From positions 1 through 64,000 of the forward strand of contig CAISPG010000078.1 in assembly GCA_903887325.1 (NCBI GenBank): a stretch of DNA of 64,000 nucleotides, written 5' to 3'. Position 1 is the stretch's first letter, and each line of letters begins with the position of its first letter. The stretch is from an uncultured Burkholderiales bacterium. GTDB taxonomy: Bacteria; Pseudomonadota; Gammaproteobacteria; Burkholderiales; Burkholderiaceae_C. A program made the position numbers and the translations under genes. Positions 16,479-25,552 of this stretch are shown here, in pieces. The notes under the pieces are model-generated. The model saw only the letters and a program-made list of their open reading frames with translations, had not been told where the DNA came from and made no database searches.

Positions 16479-17347
16479 CACCTGAACTCATGAGCGAAGG
16501 CGCAGAGCGACTGGAGAAACACAAATTCAGACTAGTGCAGCCTGTGTCGTCCGGTGACCGGGGCGCCAGCTTCTCGCGCATTCACCACCCGGGTGAATTG
16601 GATGTGGCGCATGGACGCATTTTGTATCTGGAAGATGTGAACGTCAGCTTTGACGGCTTCAAAGCGATCAACAACTTGTCGCTGGACATTGGTGTGGGCG
16701 AATTGCGTTGCATCATCGGCCCGAATGGGGCTGGCAAAACGACCATGATGGACATCATCACGGGCAAAACCAAGCCGGATTCGGGCCAGGTGTTTTTCGG
16801 CAGCACCATTGATTTGCTGCGTCACAACGAGCCCGAGATTGCGCAAATGGGCATAGGCCGTAAATTTCAAAAACCCACGGTGTTTGAGCAACTGACTGTA
16901 TTTGAAAATCTGGAACTGGCACTAAAGACTGGCAAAGGTGTGGCCGCTTCCATGCTGTTCAAACTCAACGGCGAACAACAAGACCGTTTGAGCGAAGTGC
17001 TGCACACCATCCATTTGGAAAATCATTTATTGCGCCAGGCGGGCAACTTGAGCCACGGACAAAAACAATGGCTGGAGATCGGCATTTTGTTGATGCAAGA
17101 CCCCAAGCTGTTGCTGCTGGATGAACCGGTCGCTGGCATGACAGATCAGGAAACTGAGCGCACGGCTGAATTGTTTTTGTCGCTCAAAGGCAAACATTCG
17201 CTGATGGTGGTTGAGCACGACATGGCATTCATCCGGCAGATTGCCGATGTGGTGACCGTGTTATGTGACGGCTCTGTGCTGGCGCAGGGATCGTTTGATG
17301 ATGTGCAAGATGACGAACGCGTCATCGATGTTTATTTGGGGCGCTAA
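16475..17347 (+). CDS. urtD: Urea ABC transporter ATPase UrtD
   Basis: LivG-type ATPase, 290 residues from the ATG at 16475. The ORF-track version is extended 48 residues into urtC2 and is rejected. Walker A GPNGAGKTTMMD, signature LSHGQKQWLEIG, Walker B LLLLDEPVAGM and VVEHDMAF are all present. There is an N-terminal extension of about 45 residues before the ABC core begins. Confidence 0.95.
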   Translation: MTPELMSEGAERLEKHKFRLVQPVSSGDRGASFSRIHHPGELDVAHGRILYLEDVNVSFDGFKAINNLSLDIGVGELRCIIGPNGAGKTTMMDIITGKTKPDSGQVFFGSTIDLLRHNEPEIAQMGIGRKFQKPTVFEQLTVFENLELALKTGKGVAASMLFKLNGEQQDRLSEVLHTIHLENHLLRQAGNLSHGQKQWLEIGILLMQDPKLLLLDEPVAGMTDQETERTAELFLSLKGKHSLMVVEHDMAFIRQIADVVTVLCDGSVLAQGSFDDVQDDERVIDVYLGR

Positions 17348-17350
17348 AGC

Positions 17351-18043
17351 ATGCTGGCGATAGAACATATTCACCAATACTACGGCGGCTCGCACATCTT
17401 GCGTGATGTCAGTTTGACTGCAAAAGCAGGACAAGTCACTGTGCTGCTGGGGCGCAACGGCGTGGGTAAAACCACCTTGCTCAAAGCCTTGATGGGTCTG
17501 GTGCCGGTGCGCGAAGGGCACATCAGTTTTGCAGGTCATACGGTCACCAAAGCCACGCCTTACGAGCGAGCCCGCGCAGGTATCGGTTATGTGCCGCAAG
17601 GCCGTGAGATATTCAACCGCCTCACCGTGGAAGACAATTTGCGCATGGGACTGGCGACCCAAGCTGCTTCTGCCGAAATACCTGCTGAGTTGTTTGAACT
17701 GTTTCCTATCTTGGATCAGATGCGCAGCCGTCGCGGCGGCGATTTATCCGGTGGACAGCAACAACAACTCGCCATCGCCCGTGCACTGGCCGGCAAGCCT
17801 AAATTGCTGGTGCTGGACGAACCCACTGAAGGCATACAACCGAGCATCATCAAAGACATAGGACGTGTCATACAACGACTGGCTGCACGCGGTGACATGG
17901 CCATATTGCTGTGTGAACAGTACTACGACTTTGCAGAAGAACTGGCGGATCAATACCTGGTCATGGAGCGTGGCGAGGTGATTGCGCAGGGCCCGGGGTC
18001 AGAGATGAAGAGCAAGGGCATACGCAAACTGGTTTCTATTTGA
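17351..18043 (+). CDS. urtE: Urea ABC transporter ATPase UrtE
   Basis: LivF-type ATPase, 230 residues, last gene of the operon. Walker A GRNGVGKTTLLKALMG, signature LSGGQQQQLAIARAL and Walker [19 protein letters not shown] are canonical, in contrast to the altered P-loop of the first UrtE. It starts three bases after the urtD2 stop. No clear terminator was found after it. Confidence 0.95.
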   Translation: MLAIEHIHQYYGGSHILRDVSLTAKAGQVTVLLGRNGVGKTTLLKALMGLVPVREGHISFAGHTVTKATPYERARAGIGYVPQGREIFNRLTVEDNLRMGLATQAASAEIPAELFELFPILDQMRSRRGGDLSGGQQQQLAIARALAGKPKLLVLDEPTEGIQPSIIKDIGRVIQRLAARGDMAILLCEQYYDFAEELADQYLVMERGEVIAQGPGSEMKSKGIRKLVSI

Positions 18044-18181
18044 CGCTTATAGCTCGTAGCAATGACTGACTTCTTAATTACTCTCTGATAGTAGTATCTG
18101 CTGTTCCGAATTTATCTGTGTTGAATAAGTGCATACTGTCTTAACTTGCAAGCGCAAGTCAGTACAGGTCAGGACAAAGAG

Positions 18182-19426
18182 ATGGAATTACAAACTGAGT
18201 TATTGAGTGGTTTTGCCACCGCCATAGGCATAGGTTTATTGATAGGCACAGTCAGAGAAAAACTCCATAACGCCCAGACCCTGACTTCGGGTATCAGAAC
18301 TCACGCATTGCTGGCTGTCATCTCAAGTGCCGCCATGACCATCAGTGCCACCGCTTTTCTGGTGACATTTGCCATCGTTGGCGCTTTGGTAGTGGTCGCA
18401 TACCGTCAAAACATGCAGTCCGACCCCGGCATGACAGGTGAGGTTTCGTTGTTGGCAACTGCCATGTTGTCAGCCTTGGCAAGTCAGGATCCTGCTCTGG
18501 CGTCTGCCTTGGGTGTGGTGGTTGCGGGTTTGCTATTTGCCAAGATTCCACTCAGGCGATTCAGCCGGGAAATGCTCAGCACCACCGAATTACAAGACGG
18601 TTTATTGTTGTGCGCCGCTATTTTGGTTGTGCTTCCATTGCTTCCAAAGCAACCCATCGATCCCTGGGGTGTGTTGCAGCCTTACGCCTTATGGCGCATT
18701 GTGGTGTTGATCATGGGGGTAGGCGTGCTCGGTCACGTGGCATTGCGCGTGGTGGGTACTTTTTGGGGTTTACCGCTGACCGGATTTTTCTCAGGCTTCG
18801 TGTCTTCTACCGCTGCTTCAGCCACATTTGGTTACCAAGTCAAGCAACAACCTGACTTATTAGGCGTATCTGTGGCCGCCACTGTGTTGTCCAATGCGGC
18901 TTCTGTCGGTTTGCTGGCCTTGGTTTTGCAAGTCAGTGCACCTGAATTTTTACAAACAGTGTGGGCACCTTTGGCTGCGGCAATAGCTTGCTTGTTGTTG
19001 ACTTCATTTTTCTGGTTACGCCACAGTAATGTGCATGGCGTGACATCCATGCAATTGATTGGCCATGCGTTTAATCTGCGCTATGCCTTATTGATTGCCT
19101 TCATCATCAGTTTGGTGCTTTTGCTCTCAGCCATCATGGGCGAATGGATGGGTGAAGCCGGTGCAATCGCGTCTGCGGTTTTTGTGGGTTTAGGTGAAAT
19201 ACATGCAGCCGGTATCAGCTTGGCGCACTTGAGTCGCTTGCCTGAGCATTCCGACATGCACTTGCATTGGGGCTTATGGGGTGTGTTGGCAGCAAGCACT
19301 TTGTCTAAATCAGTGCTTGCCACCATCAGCGGTGGATGGGCATTTGGCTGGCGTATCGCGTCTGCACTGGTATTGATGCTGCTGACATTCGCCGCTGTAT
19401 TGTTCTGGCATCATGCGCTGGTATGA
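18182..19426 (+). CDS. MgtC/DUF4010-family membrane protein
   Basis: Polytopic membrane protein of about 414 residues. The ATG at 18182 has GGACAAAGAG just upstream, and the MgtC-like N-terminus (GFATAIGIGLLIGTVREKL, then GIRTHALLAVI) follows at once; the ORF-track start adds 12 unconserved residues. The rest, with at least eight hydrophobic stretches, is the DUF4010 part. The function of this family is not established; magnesium or small-solute transport has been suggested for MgtC relatives. It lies between urtE2 and the convergent ureD. Confidence 0.8.
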   Translation: MELQTELLSGFATAIGIGLLIGTVREKLHNAQTLTSGIRTHALLAVISSAAMTISATAFLVTFAIVGALVVVAYRQNMQSDPGMTGEVSLLATAMLSALASQDPALASALGVVVAGLLFAKIPLRRFSREMLSTTELQDGLLLCAAILVVLPLLPKQPIDPWGVLQPYALWRIVVLIMGVGVLGHVALRVVGTFWGLPLTGFFSGFVSSTAASATFGYQVKQQPDLLGVSVAATVLSNAASVGLLALVLQVSAPEFLQTVWAPLAAAIACLLLTSFFWLRHSNVHGVTSMQLIGHAFNLRYALLIAFIISLVLLLSAIMGEWMGEAGAIASAVFVGLGEIHAAGISLAHLSRLPEHSDMHLHWGLWGVLAASTLSKSVLATISGGWAFGWRIASALVLMLLTFAAVLFWHHALV

Positions 19427-19479
19427 ATCAATGTAAGCGGCAGACTTGCTTGAAAAGCCGCACCTCTGCACAGCAAGAA

Positions 19480-20316
19480 CTACATGGCCCAGATGCGCGG
19501 CGCCACCGCAGGCAGTTGCCAACAGCGGCTGCGCCATTGCAGCCACACCGAGCGCATCAGCTCCATGGCACTTTCCACTTGGTCTGACAGCACCCGCAGC
19601 ACCACCACACGGGCATCCGGTGAAGACACCCCGGCTTGCAATCTCAGGCGATGCGACTCGCACAATTCCCGCGCCAAGGCAACGACCTGTGCGCGGTAGT
19701 CCTCGCTCATTGCCGTGCCTTGTGCAAACACCAAGGTGGACTGGCAACTGTGCCCGTTCAAACCCAGCGGACTGTGTAACAAGCGGTGATCGGTGGCGGC
19801 GATCAAGCCGCGTTCCAGCCATGTGCCGGTAATTTCCAAGTGCTGCTGAAACTGACCGCTGAGAAACGGTTGATCCGCGTGCGGCAAACCCAGTGCCGTG
19901 ACATCCCATGCCATCAGGCGGCTGCCCGCTTCCAGATGAAACACGGCCTGGTTATGCGCCTGACAGCCGTTGTAGGCCAGTGCTTCCAGCGGCAACCATT
20001 CCAGGCAAGCGCCGTCAGCCACATGTGCATGCACTTGCTGGCGCGCAGTTTTTGCGTCCGAGCCGTAAAAACGGGTGGCGCCGGGCGTGGTGAGCAGCGC
20101 ATGCGCCCCGGCTTGCAAATTGATATCGATCAGCAATTCATCGCCGCCAACCAAGCCGGAAGGCGGGTGCACAAGTATGTTGTGGCAGACCCGGTCACCT
20201 TCGGGGTAAAGGCTTTTCAATATGCGCAGCGGCCCATGGTGTTCATGGCGGGCCACACAACGCTGGTCTTCGACACTGTAGTCAACCTTCAGTCTGGCCT
20301 GCCATCCCATAAGCAC
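19480..20316 (-). CDS. ureD: Urease accessory protein UreD
   Basis: Chaperone that helps UreF and UreG load nickel into apo-urease, 278 residues. The conserved stretches SGLVGGDELLIDINLQAGAHALLTTPGATRFY and LEWLPLEALAYNG mark the UreD/UreH family. In many Burkholderiales ureD is directly upstream of ureA. Here it is on the same strand but about 17.7 kb away, separated by two transporter operons and the amide genes on the opposite strand. It follows the channel gene after 70 bases and may be transcribed with it or from its own promoter; no clear promoter was seen. Confidence 0.93.
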   Translation of the reverse strand: MLMGWQARLKVDYSVEDQRCVARHEHHGPLRILKSLYPEGDRVCHNILVHPPSGLVGGDELLIDINLQAGAHALLTTPGATRFYGSDAKTARQQVHAHVADGACLEWLPLEALAYNGCQAHNQAVFHLEAGSRLMAWDVTALGLPHADQPFLSGQFQQHLEITGTWLERGLIAATDHRLLHSPLGLNGHSCQSTLVFAQGTAMSEDYRAQVVALARELCESHRLRLQAGVSSPDARVVVLRVLSDQVESAMELMRSVWLQWRSRCWQLPAVAPRIWAM

Positions 20317-20386
20317 CTTTATTCAAAGAGCTTGAATCCTACTGCAGTCACCATCAAATCGTAGAAGGAACAAGGTGCAGGATTAT

Positions 20387-22042
20387 TCACACGCTCTTTA
20401 TTCGGTTTGGAATATCTTGCCAAAGTGCCCATTCAGAAGCTGATAAGCGGTCGGTTCTTTGCGCGCTTTTCTCAAATTGCTGGGCATCTGCCATCAGCGC
20501 CAATTGGTAAATTTGATTAACCAAGGATTTGTAATGCTCAACAGCATGGTCCGGTCTTTCCGCAATCAAATTCAACGGCAAAGTCGCATTTTTTAACTCA
20601 TCCTCTTCTTTTTGCTTAACCAGTGCTTCAAGAATTGTGTTGATTTCCTCAATGGTCAAGTGCAATCTCTTGGCTTCTTCCCGGATTTTCAGAATCTCTT
20701 CTTCATCCAGGTTGCCGTCCTTGAGCATGTTCATCAATTCGTTTTTCAAGGCATCACGTTCCTTGATCAATTGATCGCTGAAAGCCGAAGACAGCAAGGC
20801 CGCAGGGATAGCAAAAATACCAATACCCACCAAAGCCAGAACAATGGTCATTGTTCGTCCGACCGGGGTCACAGGGGAGATGTCGCCATACCCCACGGAT
20901 GCCAAGGTGATCACAGCCCAATAAATGGCGGTCGGGATGTTTTCGAATTTATCAGGTTGCGCCTCATGCTCAAACAAATAACCCAGACTGGCAGCCAAGA
21001 CAATCAATAACAACATGATGAACGCGGAGGCACTCATCACAGGCCACTCACGTACCAATACCTTGACCAGAATGCCGGTCGCATCGTTATGTCGTGTCAG
21101 CTTCAATAAACGCGCTAATCGGAATACCCGTAAAAAACGCAAGTCAAAAACGTGTGCCAGAAAGACCTCCAGAAAGAACGGAAGAATTGCCAGCAAGTCA
21201 ATCATGGTCGAAGCCGTGGTCGCTTGTTTGAAGCGACCTGCAACTGCATTTTTAAAACCCGGCTCTTCAACGCAAGAATAAATGCGCATACAGTATTCGA
21301 ATGCAAATATGCCTACAGCAACCGCATCCAGAATCACGAACTCAATGTTCAAAACATAGCTGACGCTTTGCACGGATTCGAGAATAACAGCAAGCACCGA
21401 GATCATCACCCACAAGCCGATGAATGAGTCAAAAATTAACTGCATTGTTCCGCCGTAAGGGCTGTCAAATACCAGGGCGTGGATTCTTTGTCGGAATGTC
21501 CGGCCCTTGTTAAGTTCGACAAATTCCTTGATAGCAGGAATCACAATGCGAAACAATTTCAAAATCCGCAATAACCGCAGGAATCGCAAGGCTCTTAAAT
21601 CGACTGGAATGAACGCCTGAAAAAAGAAAGGCGCAACGGCTAAGAAGTCAATGATTGCGAATGGACTGAAGACATAAGCAAGGCGGGGCAATTTGCGCTT
21701 GTTAAATTCATGGTCTTCAGGCGCAAGATACAGTCGCAATAAGTACTCAATCACAAATACAGCGATTGAAATCAAATCAAAAATATGAAACCAGTGTTTG
21801 TACGGCTCGAAAACAGCAGGTACGTGCTCAAAGACCAGCGTGAATAAATTCGCAACAATCAGCAAACCAATCCATTTGTCCAGTGTTTTCTGGTAGTTGC
21901 CAGGGCACTCAGGATCAAGCAGCCATGCATACAACCATTTGCGTAATGGCAAATCAGATGAGATGTTGGCCTCAGCCTCACTGCCCATCAAGGTTTGGGC
22001 ATCAAGATCCGTGATGCGGTGAACTTTTTTAACTTCTTCCAT
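20387..22042 (-). CDS. Voltage-gated potassium channel-like protein with two voltage-sensor domains and one pore
   Basis: A 551-residue inner-membrane protein from the ATG at 22042 (MEEVKKVHRI); the ORF-track start adds 19 residues overlapping the upstream gene. Residues about 55-170 form a full S1-S4 voltage sensor: S2 Glu99 (FVIEYLLRLY), S3 Asp132 (IIDFLAVAPF) and an S4 with six positive charges every third residue (R150 to R165). Residues about 205-320 repeat it: Glu249, Asp282, and R302 to R317. Then come S5, the selectivity filter SVGYGD (382-387) and S6, and an acidic, probably coiled cytoplasmic tail of about 125 residues. Equivalent sensor residues are 150-152 apart, so this is an internal duplication. 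Known bacterial Kv channels have one sensor per pore. The substrate is inferred from the filter. Confidence 0.88.
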   Translation of the reverse strand: MEEVKKVHRITDLDAQTLMGSEAEANISSDLPLRKWLYAWLLDPECPGNYQKTLDKWIGLLIVANLFTLVFEHVPAVFEPYKHWFHIFDLISIAVFVIEYLLRLYLAPEDHEFNKRKLPRLAYVFSPFAIIDFLAVAPFFFQAFIPVDLRALRFLRLLRILKLFRIVIPAIKEFVELNKGRTFRQRIHALVFDSPYGGTMQLIFDSFIGLWVMISVLAVILESVQSVSYVLNIEFVILDAVAVGIFAFEYCMRIYSCVEEPGFKNAVAGRFKQATTASTMIDLLAILPFFLEVFLAHVFDLRFLRVFRLARLLKLTRHNDATGILVKVLVREWPVMSASAFIMLLLIVLAASLGYLFEHEAQPDKFENIPTAIYWAVITLASVGYGDISPVTPVGRTMTIVLALVGIGIFAIPAALLSSAFSDQLIKERDALKNELMNMLKDGNLDEEEILKIREEAKRLHLTIEEINTILEALVKQKEEDELKNATLPLNLIAERPDHAVEHYKSLVNQIYQLALMADAQQFEKSAQRTDRLSASEWALWQDIPNRIKSV

Positions 22043-22050
22043 GGGTAACC

Positions 22051-22512
22051 TCAGAATTCGAGTTCTGCAATTTTGATCGCGTAAGAGCCTTTGTCGCAAA
22101 CCGAGATGCGCAATTGCAGTTTTTGATCAATCGGGTCTGAATTGATAAGCTGTGAATTAATCACGGGTACCGCAGAACCCGGCGTAGGGATCAATTTTTC
22201 AATCACTATGTTGCCTGGCAAATTGCCGTCTGATGGAATGCATGCAGCAACAAACGCCGGAGCTTCATTGGTGAACGGATTGATCATGTCTTTGAGTTCA
22301 GATTTGGTCATCAAGTACTCAAAACAAGCACCCCAAGTGCCAGGCTTGGCTTCATTAACGTTTGCTAATTTATCGTCTGCATCAACCACAATTTTGTCGG
22401 CTTCAGCAGTTCTAGTTTCATCAGACACAACCACTGTTGAGTCTGTACTTTGCATGGCAGTGATATCTGAATCCGGCGGGATCAGTTCAGCAACCGGGGC
22501 TTTACCACCCAT
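22051..22512 (-). CDS. Unrecognised 153-residue protein, possibly the C-terminal part of an interrupted gene
   Basis: I do not recognise this protein. It begins MGGKAPVAELIPPDSD, has an acidic low-complexity stretch to about residue 50, then a more compact part with two cysteines (WGACFEYL, VAACIPSDG) and the end KIAELEF. It has no membrane segment of its own. It directly abuts the preceding 79-residue ORF in the same reading frame, with only a TGA between them (GAA TGA ATG GGT), so the two may be one 233-residue membrane-anchored protein split by a nonsense codon, or a translationally coupled pair. It ends eight bases before the channel start and is likely in its operon. Confidence 0.6.
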   Translation of the reverse strand: MGGKAPVAELIPPDSDITAMQSTDSTVVVSDETRTAEADKIVVDADDKLANVNEAKPGTWGACFEYLMTKSELKDMINPFTNEAPAFVAACIPSDGNLPGNIVIEKLIPTPGSAVPVINSQLINSDPIDQKLQLRISVCDKGSYAIKIAELEF

Positions 22513-22752
22513 TCATTCGGCCAACGCGTTTTGATGCTTAAAGCGTTGGGCGCTGGTTTTGGTCAACCAAGCCGCCAAGTCCTCACCATGTTTCTTAGTG
22601 ACTTCAGTTTTCATCGCTTCTAGGTAGGCGTCGTGGCCAAGAATCCCGACGGATGAGAGCACAGAAAGAACGATGAGTATGAAAATCCAATCCATTAAAG
22701 TTGGACTGGTTTTGACTTTGCTGTGAGTTGATGTGGGGTGAGTAGATGCCAT
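22513..22752 (-). CDS. Unrecognised 79-residue single-pass membrane protein
   Basis: After 17 polar residues it has one hydrophobic segment (MDWIFILIVLSVLSSVGIL) followed by a charged helix (HDAYLEAMKTEVTKKHGEDL). The start KTSPTLMDW resembles the first residues of type IV pilins (an acidic residue at position 5 of the hydrophobic start), but the glycine needed for prepilin cleavage is missing. It is the first gene of the small operon leading to the channel and is separated from the next ORF only by its own stop codon. Confidence 0.6.
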   Translation of the reverse strand: MASTHPTSTHSKVKTSPTLMDWIFILIVLSVLSSVGILGHDAYLEAMKTEVTKKHGEDLAAWLTKTSAQRFKHQNALAE

Positions 22753-22903
22753 AAGAGTCGATCAGAGCAAAAAGAGAGTGGGCAGCCTGCCGGCTTTTTA
22801 ATTCGCGGTGGAATGATATTCGGAAAAAATAAGAAAATTATTAAATTCAAAAGAAAATGATATTTTCAAATTTTGATTTTGCGTAGCTCAAAAATTAAGG
22901 TGA

Positions 22904-24676
22904 TTAAATTGAAAATTCATCCATAAGTAACGAAAAAGCCTGAATTGCAAGTTGTATATCGTCCGCCGTGGTGCATTCCAACGGATTGTGGCTGATGCCT
23001 TTGTTTTCGCCGCGCACAAATAACATGGCCTGCGGCATCAGGTCGTGTAATTTCATGGCATCGTGCTCGGCACCGCTTGGCATGCGGTGTACCGGTAGCC
23101 CCAGCGCCTGGACCACTGCTTCCCCGCGTTGTTGTAAACCAGTGTCGCTGGGGGCGGCGGCGGCTCTGACGGTTTCTTCTAGCCGGAACTGCAAGCCACG
23201 TTTTTCACAAACCGCAGTCAGTTGTTTCAATATGTCATGCGCCATGGCGTCGCGTTGCGCGTCAGTGGGCGCGCGCATGTCCAGGCTGAAATGACAATTA
23301 CCCGGCACCACATTGATGGAGCCTTGCGGCACATTGAGCATGCCCACGGTGGCGACCGAGTCGCCATCGGCCCGGGCGCGCTCTTCCACATACACCGCCC
23401 ATTCAGCAAAGCCGGCCACTGCGTCCTGGCGCCGGTTCATGGGACTGGTGCCTGCGTGACTGGCCGTACCACTGATCTCAATGAGGTAGCGCAAGCTGCC
23501 GTTGATAGAAGTCACAACACTTAGTGGGAGGTTAAGGCTTTGCAGCACCGGGCCTTGTTCGATATGCACTTCAACAAAGCCCAGGTAGTTCGAGGGGTCG
23601 CGCTGTAAAGCGGGTATGTCTGCCGGATTCAGACCCGCCTGTTGCATGGCCTGGCGCATGCTGACGCCATCTGCATCGATTTGATCCAGCCATTCTTGAC
23701 GAAAGCTACCGGTCAGCGCGCTGGAGGCCAGGAAAGTGGCTTTGTAGCGCTGGCCTTCCTCTTCGGCAAAAGCAACCACTTCCAGGCCAACATTCAGCCG
23801 TTTGCCCTCGCGCACGAGTTCGCGCACACAGGCCATAGGCACAAAAATACCCAAGCGTCCATCGTATTTGCCGCCATTGCGTACCGTGTCGTAGTGGCTG
23901 CCGGTCAACACATAACGCGCACCCGGGCGCGCCGGGTGGTAACGCCCGACCACATTGCCTACCGCGTCAATGAATACTTCATCAAAGCCGCAGGCGCGCA
24001 TACCAAGCACCAGCGTTTGCGCACTGGCCTGATGGGCGTGCGTGAGATAGCTGACACTCAACTCGTCTTTTTCGGCAAATCCCGGGTCACTGAACTGAGC
24101 CAGCCATTTGTGCCAGTCCCAGACTTCTGCGCCGGTGACGGGGTGGGTATGGGATTTATCGTTCAGGCGGTTTTCCGCTATCCGGTGAATCTGGCGCAAA
24201 CACTCTGCAAATTCGACTGAGGTGGACGCATGCAAACGGCGGCTGACTTCATTTAGCATCGTCTGCGGCGTCAGGCCCTGTCCGCGCGGGCCGCGCACGT
24301 CGATGACGAAAGGCCAGTCGAAGCGTGCCAAGTAAGCGTTGTTCAATGCTTTTAATTGCGAGGCTTGTGTTGGCGTGGCTTGCCACAGCCCGGTTTGAGC
24401 TTCTGGCGTCAGGCCGGTTGCAGGCTCGACCATCAGCAGCGGGTGGGCTTTGATCAAGGCCAGTTGCTGTTCGTGACCAGCCTGTGCCACGCTGTCGGCC
24501 AGTGCCCATTTCAGATGCGCCAGGCTGCGAAACGGACGATGCGCTAACGCTGCCTGTGCCACCCAAGTGCTTTGCCCGTACAAACTGGCCAGCCATTGCA
24601 AGGCGCTTTTGTCATCGGCGCGGTTCAGCCATTCCAGCGTGAAACCGGATCGGGCGTTTGTGTGTGGCAATGTCAT
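22904..24676 (-). CDS. Bifunctional OHCU decarboxylase / allantoate amidohydrolase
   Basis: A 590-residue fusion for purine breakdown. Residues 1 to about 170 are a UraD-type 2-oxo-4-hydroxy-4-carboxy-5-ureidoimidazoline decarboxylase (KAHPLL with the catalytic histidine). The rest is an M20 amidohydrolase of the AllC group that converts allantoate to ureidoglycine, CO2 and ammonia. Its metal ligands are visible in GSHYDTV, GGKYDGRLG, FAEEEGQR, EVHIEQGP and ISHNPLE. The fusion brings together two non-consecutive steps; allantoinase acts between them. It is the second gene after a TonB-like lipoprotein (13-base gap). An AT-rich 150-base spacer follows it. Confidence 0.9.
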   Translation of the reverse strand: MTLPHTNARSGFTLEWLNRADDKSALQWLASLYGQSTWVAQAALAHRPFRSLAHLKWALADSVAQAGHEQQLALIKAHPLLMVEPATGLTPEAQTGLWQATPTQASQLKALNNAYLARFDWPFVIDVRGPRGQGLTPQTMLNEVSRRLHASTSVEFAECLRQIHRIAENRLNDKSHTHPVTGAEVWDWHKWLAQFSDPGFAEKDELSVSYLTHAHQASAQTLVLGMRACGFDEVFIDAVGNVVGRYHPARPGARYVLTGSHYDTVRNGGKYDGRLGIFVPMACVRELVREGKRLNVGLEVVAFAEEEGQRYKATFLASSALTGSFRQEWLDQIDADGVSMRQAMQQAGLNPADIPALQRDPSNYLGFVEVHIEQGPVLQSLNLPLSVVTSINGSLRYLIEISGTASHAGTSPMNRRQDAVAGFAEWAVYVEERARADGDSVATVGMLNVPQGSINVVPGNCHFSLDMRAPTDAQRDAMAHDILKQLTAVCEKRGLQFRLEETVRAAAAPSDTGLQQRGEAVVQALGLPVHRMPSGAEHDAMKLHDLMPQAMLFVRGENKGISHNPLECTTADDIQLAIQAFSLLMDEFSI

Positions 24677-24689
24677 GGAGGCAAATATT

Positions 24690-25385
24690 TTATTTTTGAC
24701 CTTCAGTCAGCGTATCCAATTGGAAACGCCCGCTGTCATGCCATAGCCAAGTTTCGGTATAGGTCACTTTGCGCAATTTGACAGGCGCCGGATAAGGCCC
24801 GGCATTCAGAATCAGGTTTTCAATTTCCCGGGTGACTTCGGCATGCCTGGGTGCACGCCACCAGTTGATGTTTAACACCTGTCCTTTGGGGCCGATCACC
24901 ACTTCCACCACACCGACCGACTTGAGCAGAGGCGGCAATTTGCCTTTGTAAATGCGGTGTGAATAGTGATGGTACAAATGCCGCGCTGCGTCCTGCCGGT
25001 AGTCATCAGGGTGTGTAGCTAGGGATTGCAAGCCGGGCGTAATCTCCGTGCTTGCAGGAGGAACGGGCGCTGGCGCAGGCGGCGGTAAGGGCGCAGGATC
25101 GGGTTTGTGTGCTGGTGCAGGCGCAGGCTTAGGTGCCGGGGTCGGCGCAGGGGCAGGTTTTGCCGGTGAGTCTGCTGTTGGAGGGGCTGGGGCGGCAGGT
25201 GGTGCAACCACAGGCTGAGGCGGGACGGTTAGGGTTGGCGTTGACATCGGCGGCTTACCCATGGGTTTATCCGCCTGAGGTTTTTTGTCCGGCGCAGGTC
25301 TTTCTATCAATGACACCACGGCACAGCCAGACAGCTGAAATACCAGGAGGAAACCAGCATAGGCATAAAAACGGGCAAGACTCAT
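24690..25385 (-). CDS. Proline-rich lipoprotein with TonB-like C-terminal domain
   Basis: A 231-residue protein. The N-terminus MSLARFYAYAGFLLVFQLSGC is a lipoprotein signal with lipobox LSGC. It is followed by a roughly 80-residue region of PAP and KP repeats, then a C-terminal alpha/beta domain of the TonB type (GPKGQVLNINWWRAP, KVTYTETWLWH). True TonB proteins are anchored by an uncleaved inner-membrane helix, so a lipid anchor is unusual. It may be a periplasm-spanning protein other than a TonB energiser. It lies directly upstream of the uraD-allC fusion gene. Confidence 0.75.
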   Translation of the reverse strand: MSLARFYAYAGFLLVFQLSGCAVVSLIERPAPDKKPQADKPMGKPPMSTPTLTVPPQPVVAPPAAPAPPTADSPAKPAPAPTPAPKPAPAPAHKPDPAPLPPPAPAPVPPASTEITPGLQSLATHPDDYRQDAARHLYHHYSHRIYKGKLPPLLKSVGVVEVVIGPKGQVLNINWWRAPRHAEVTREIENLILNAGPYPAPVKLRKVTYTETWLWHDSGRFQLDTLTEGQK

Positions 25386-25552
25386 GACGCTCCTGTGGTT
25401 TTATTCTTTGACGCGCATGGTCATCGCGTTGTCTGTATATCGCCTGTATCGCATTGCATACTTGCGTTGAGTGCGAATTTAGCATTTTCAAAGAGCCCAG
25501 GTATTTCTGGGACTGGCGGTTTGTCTAGTGCCTATAAACAATACCGCCGGTA

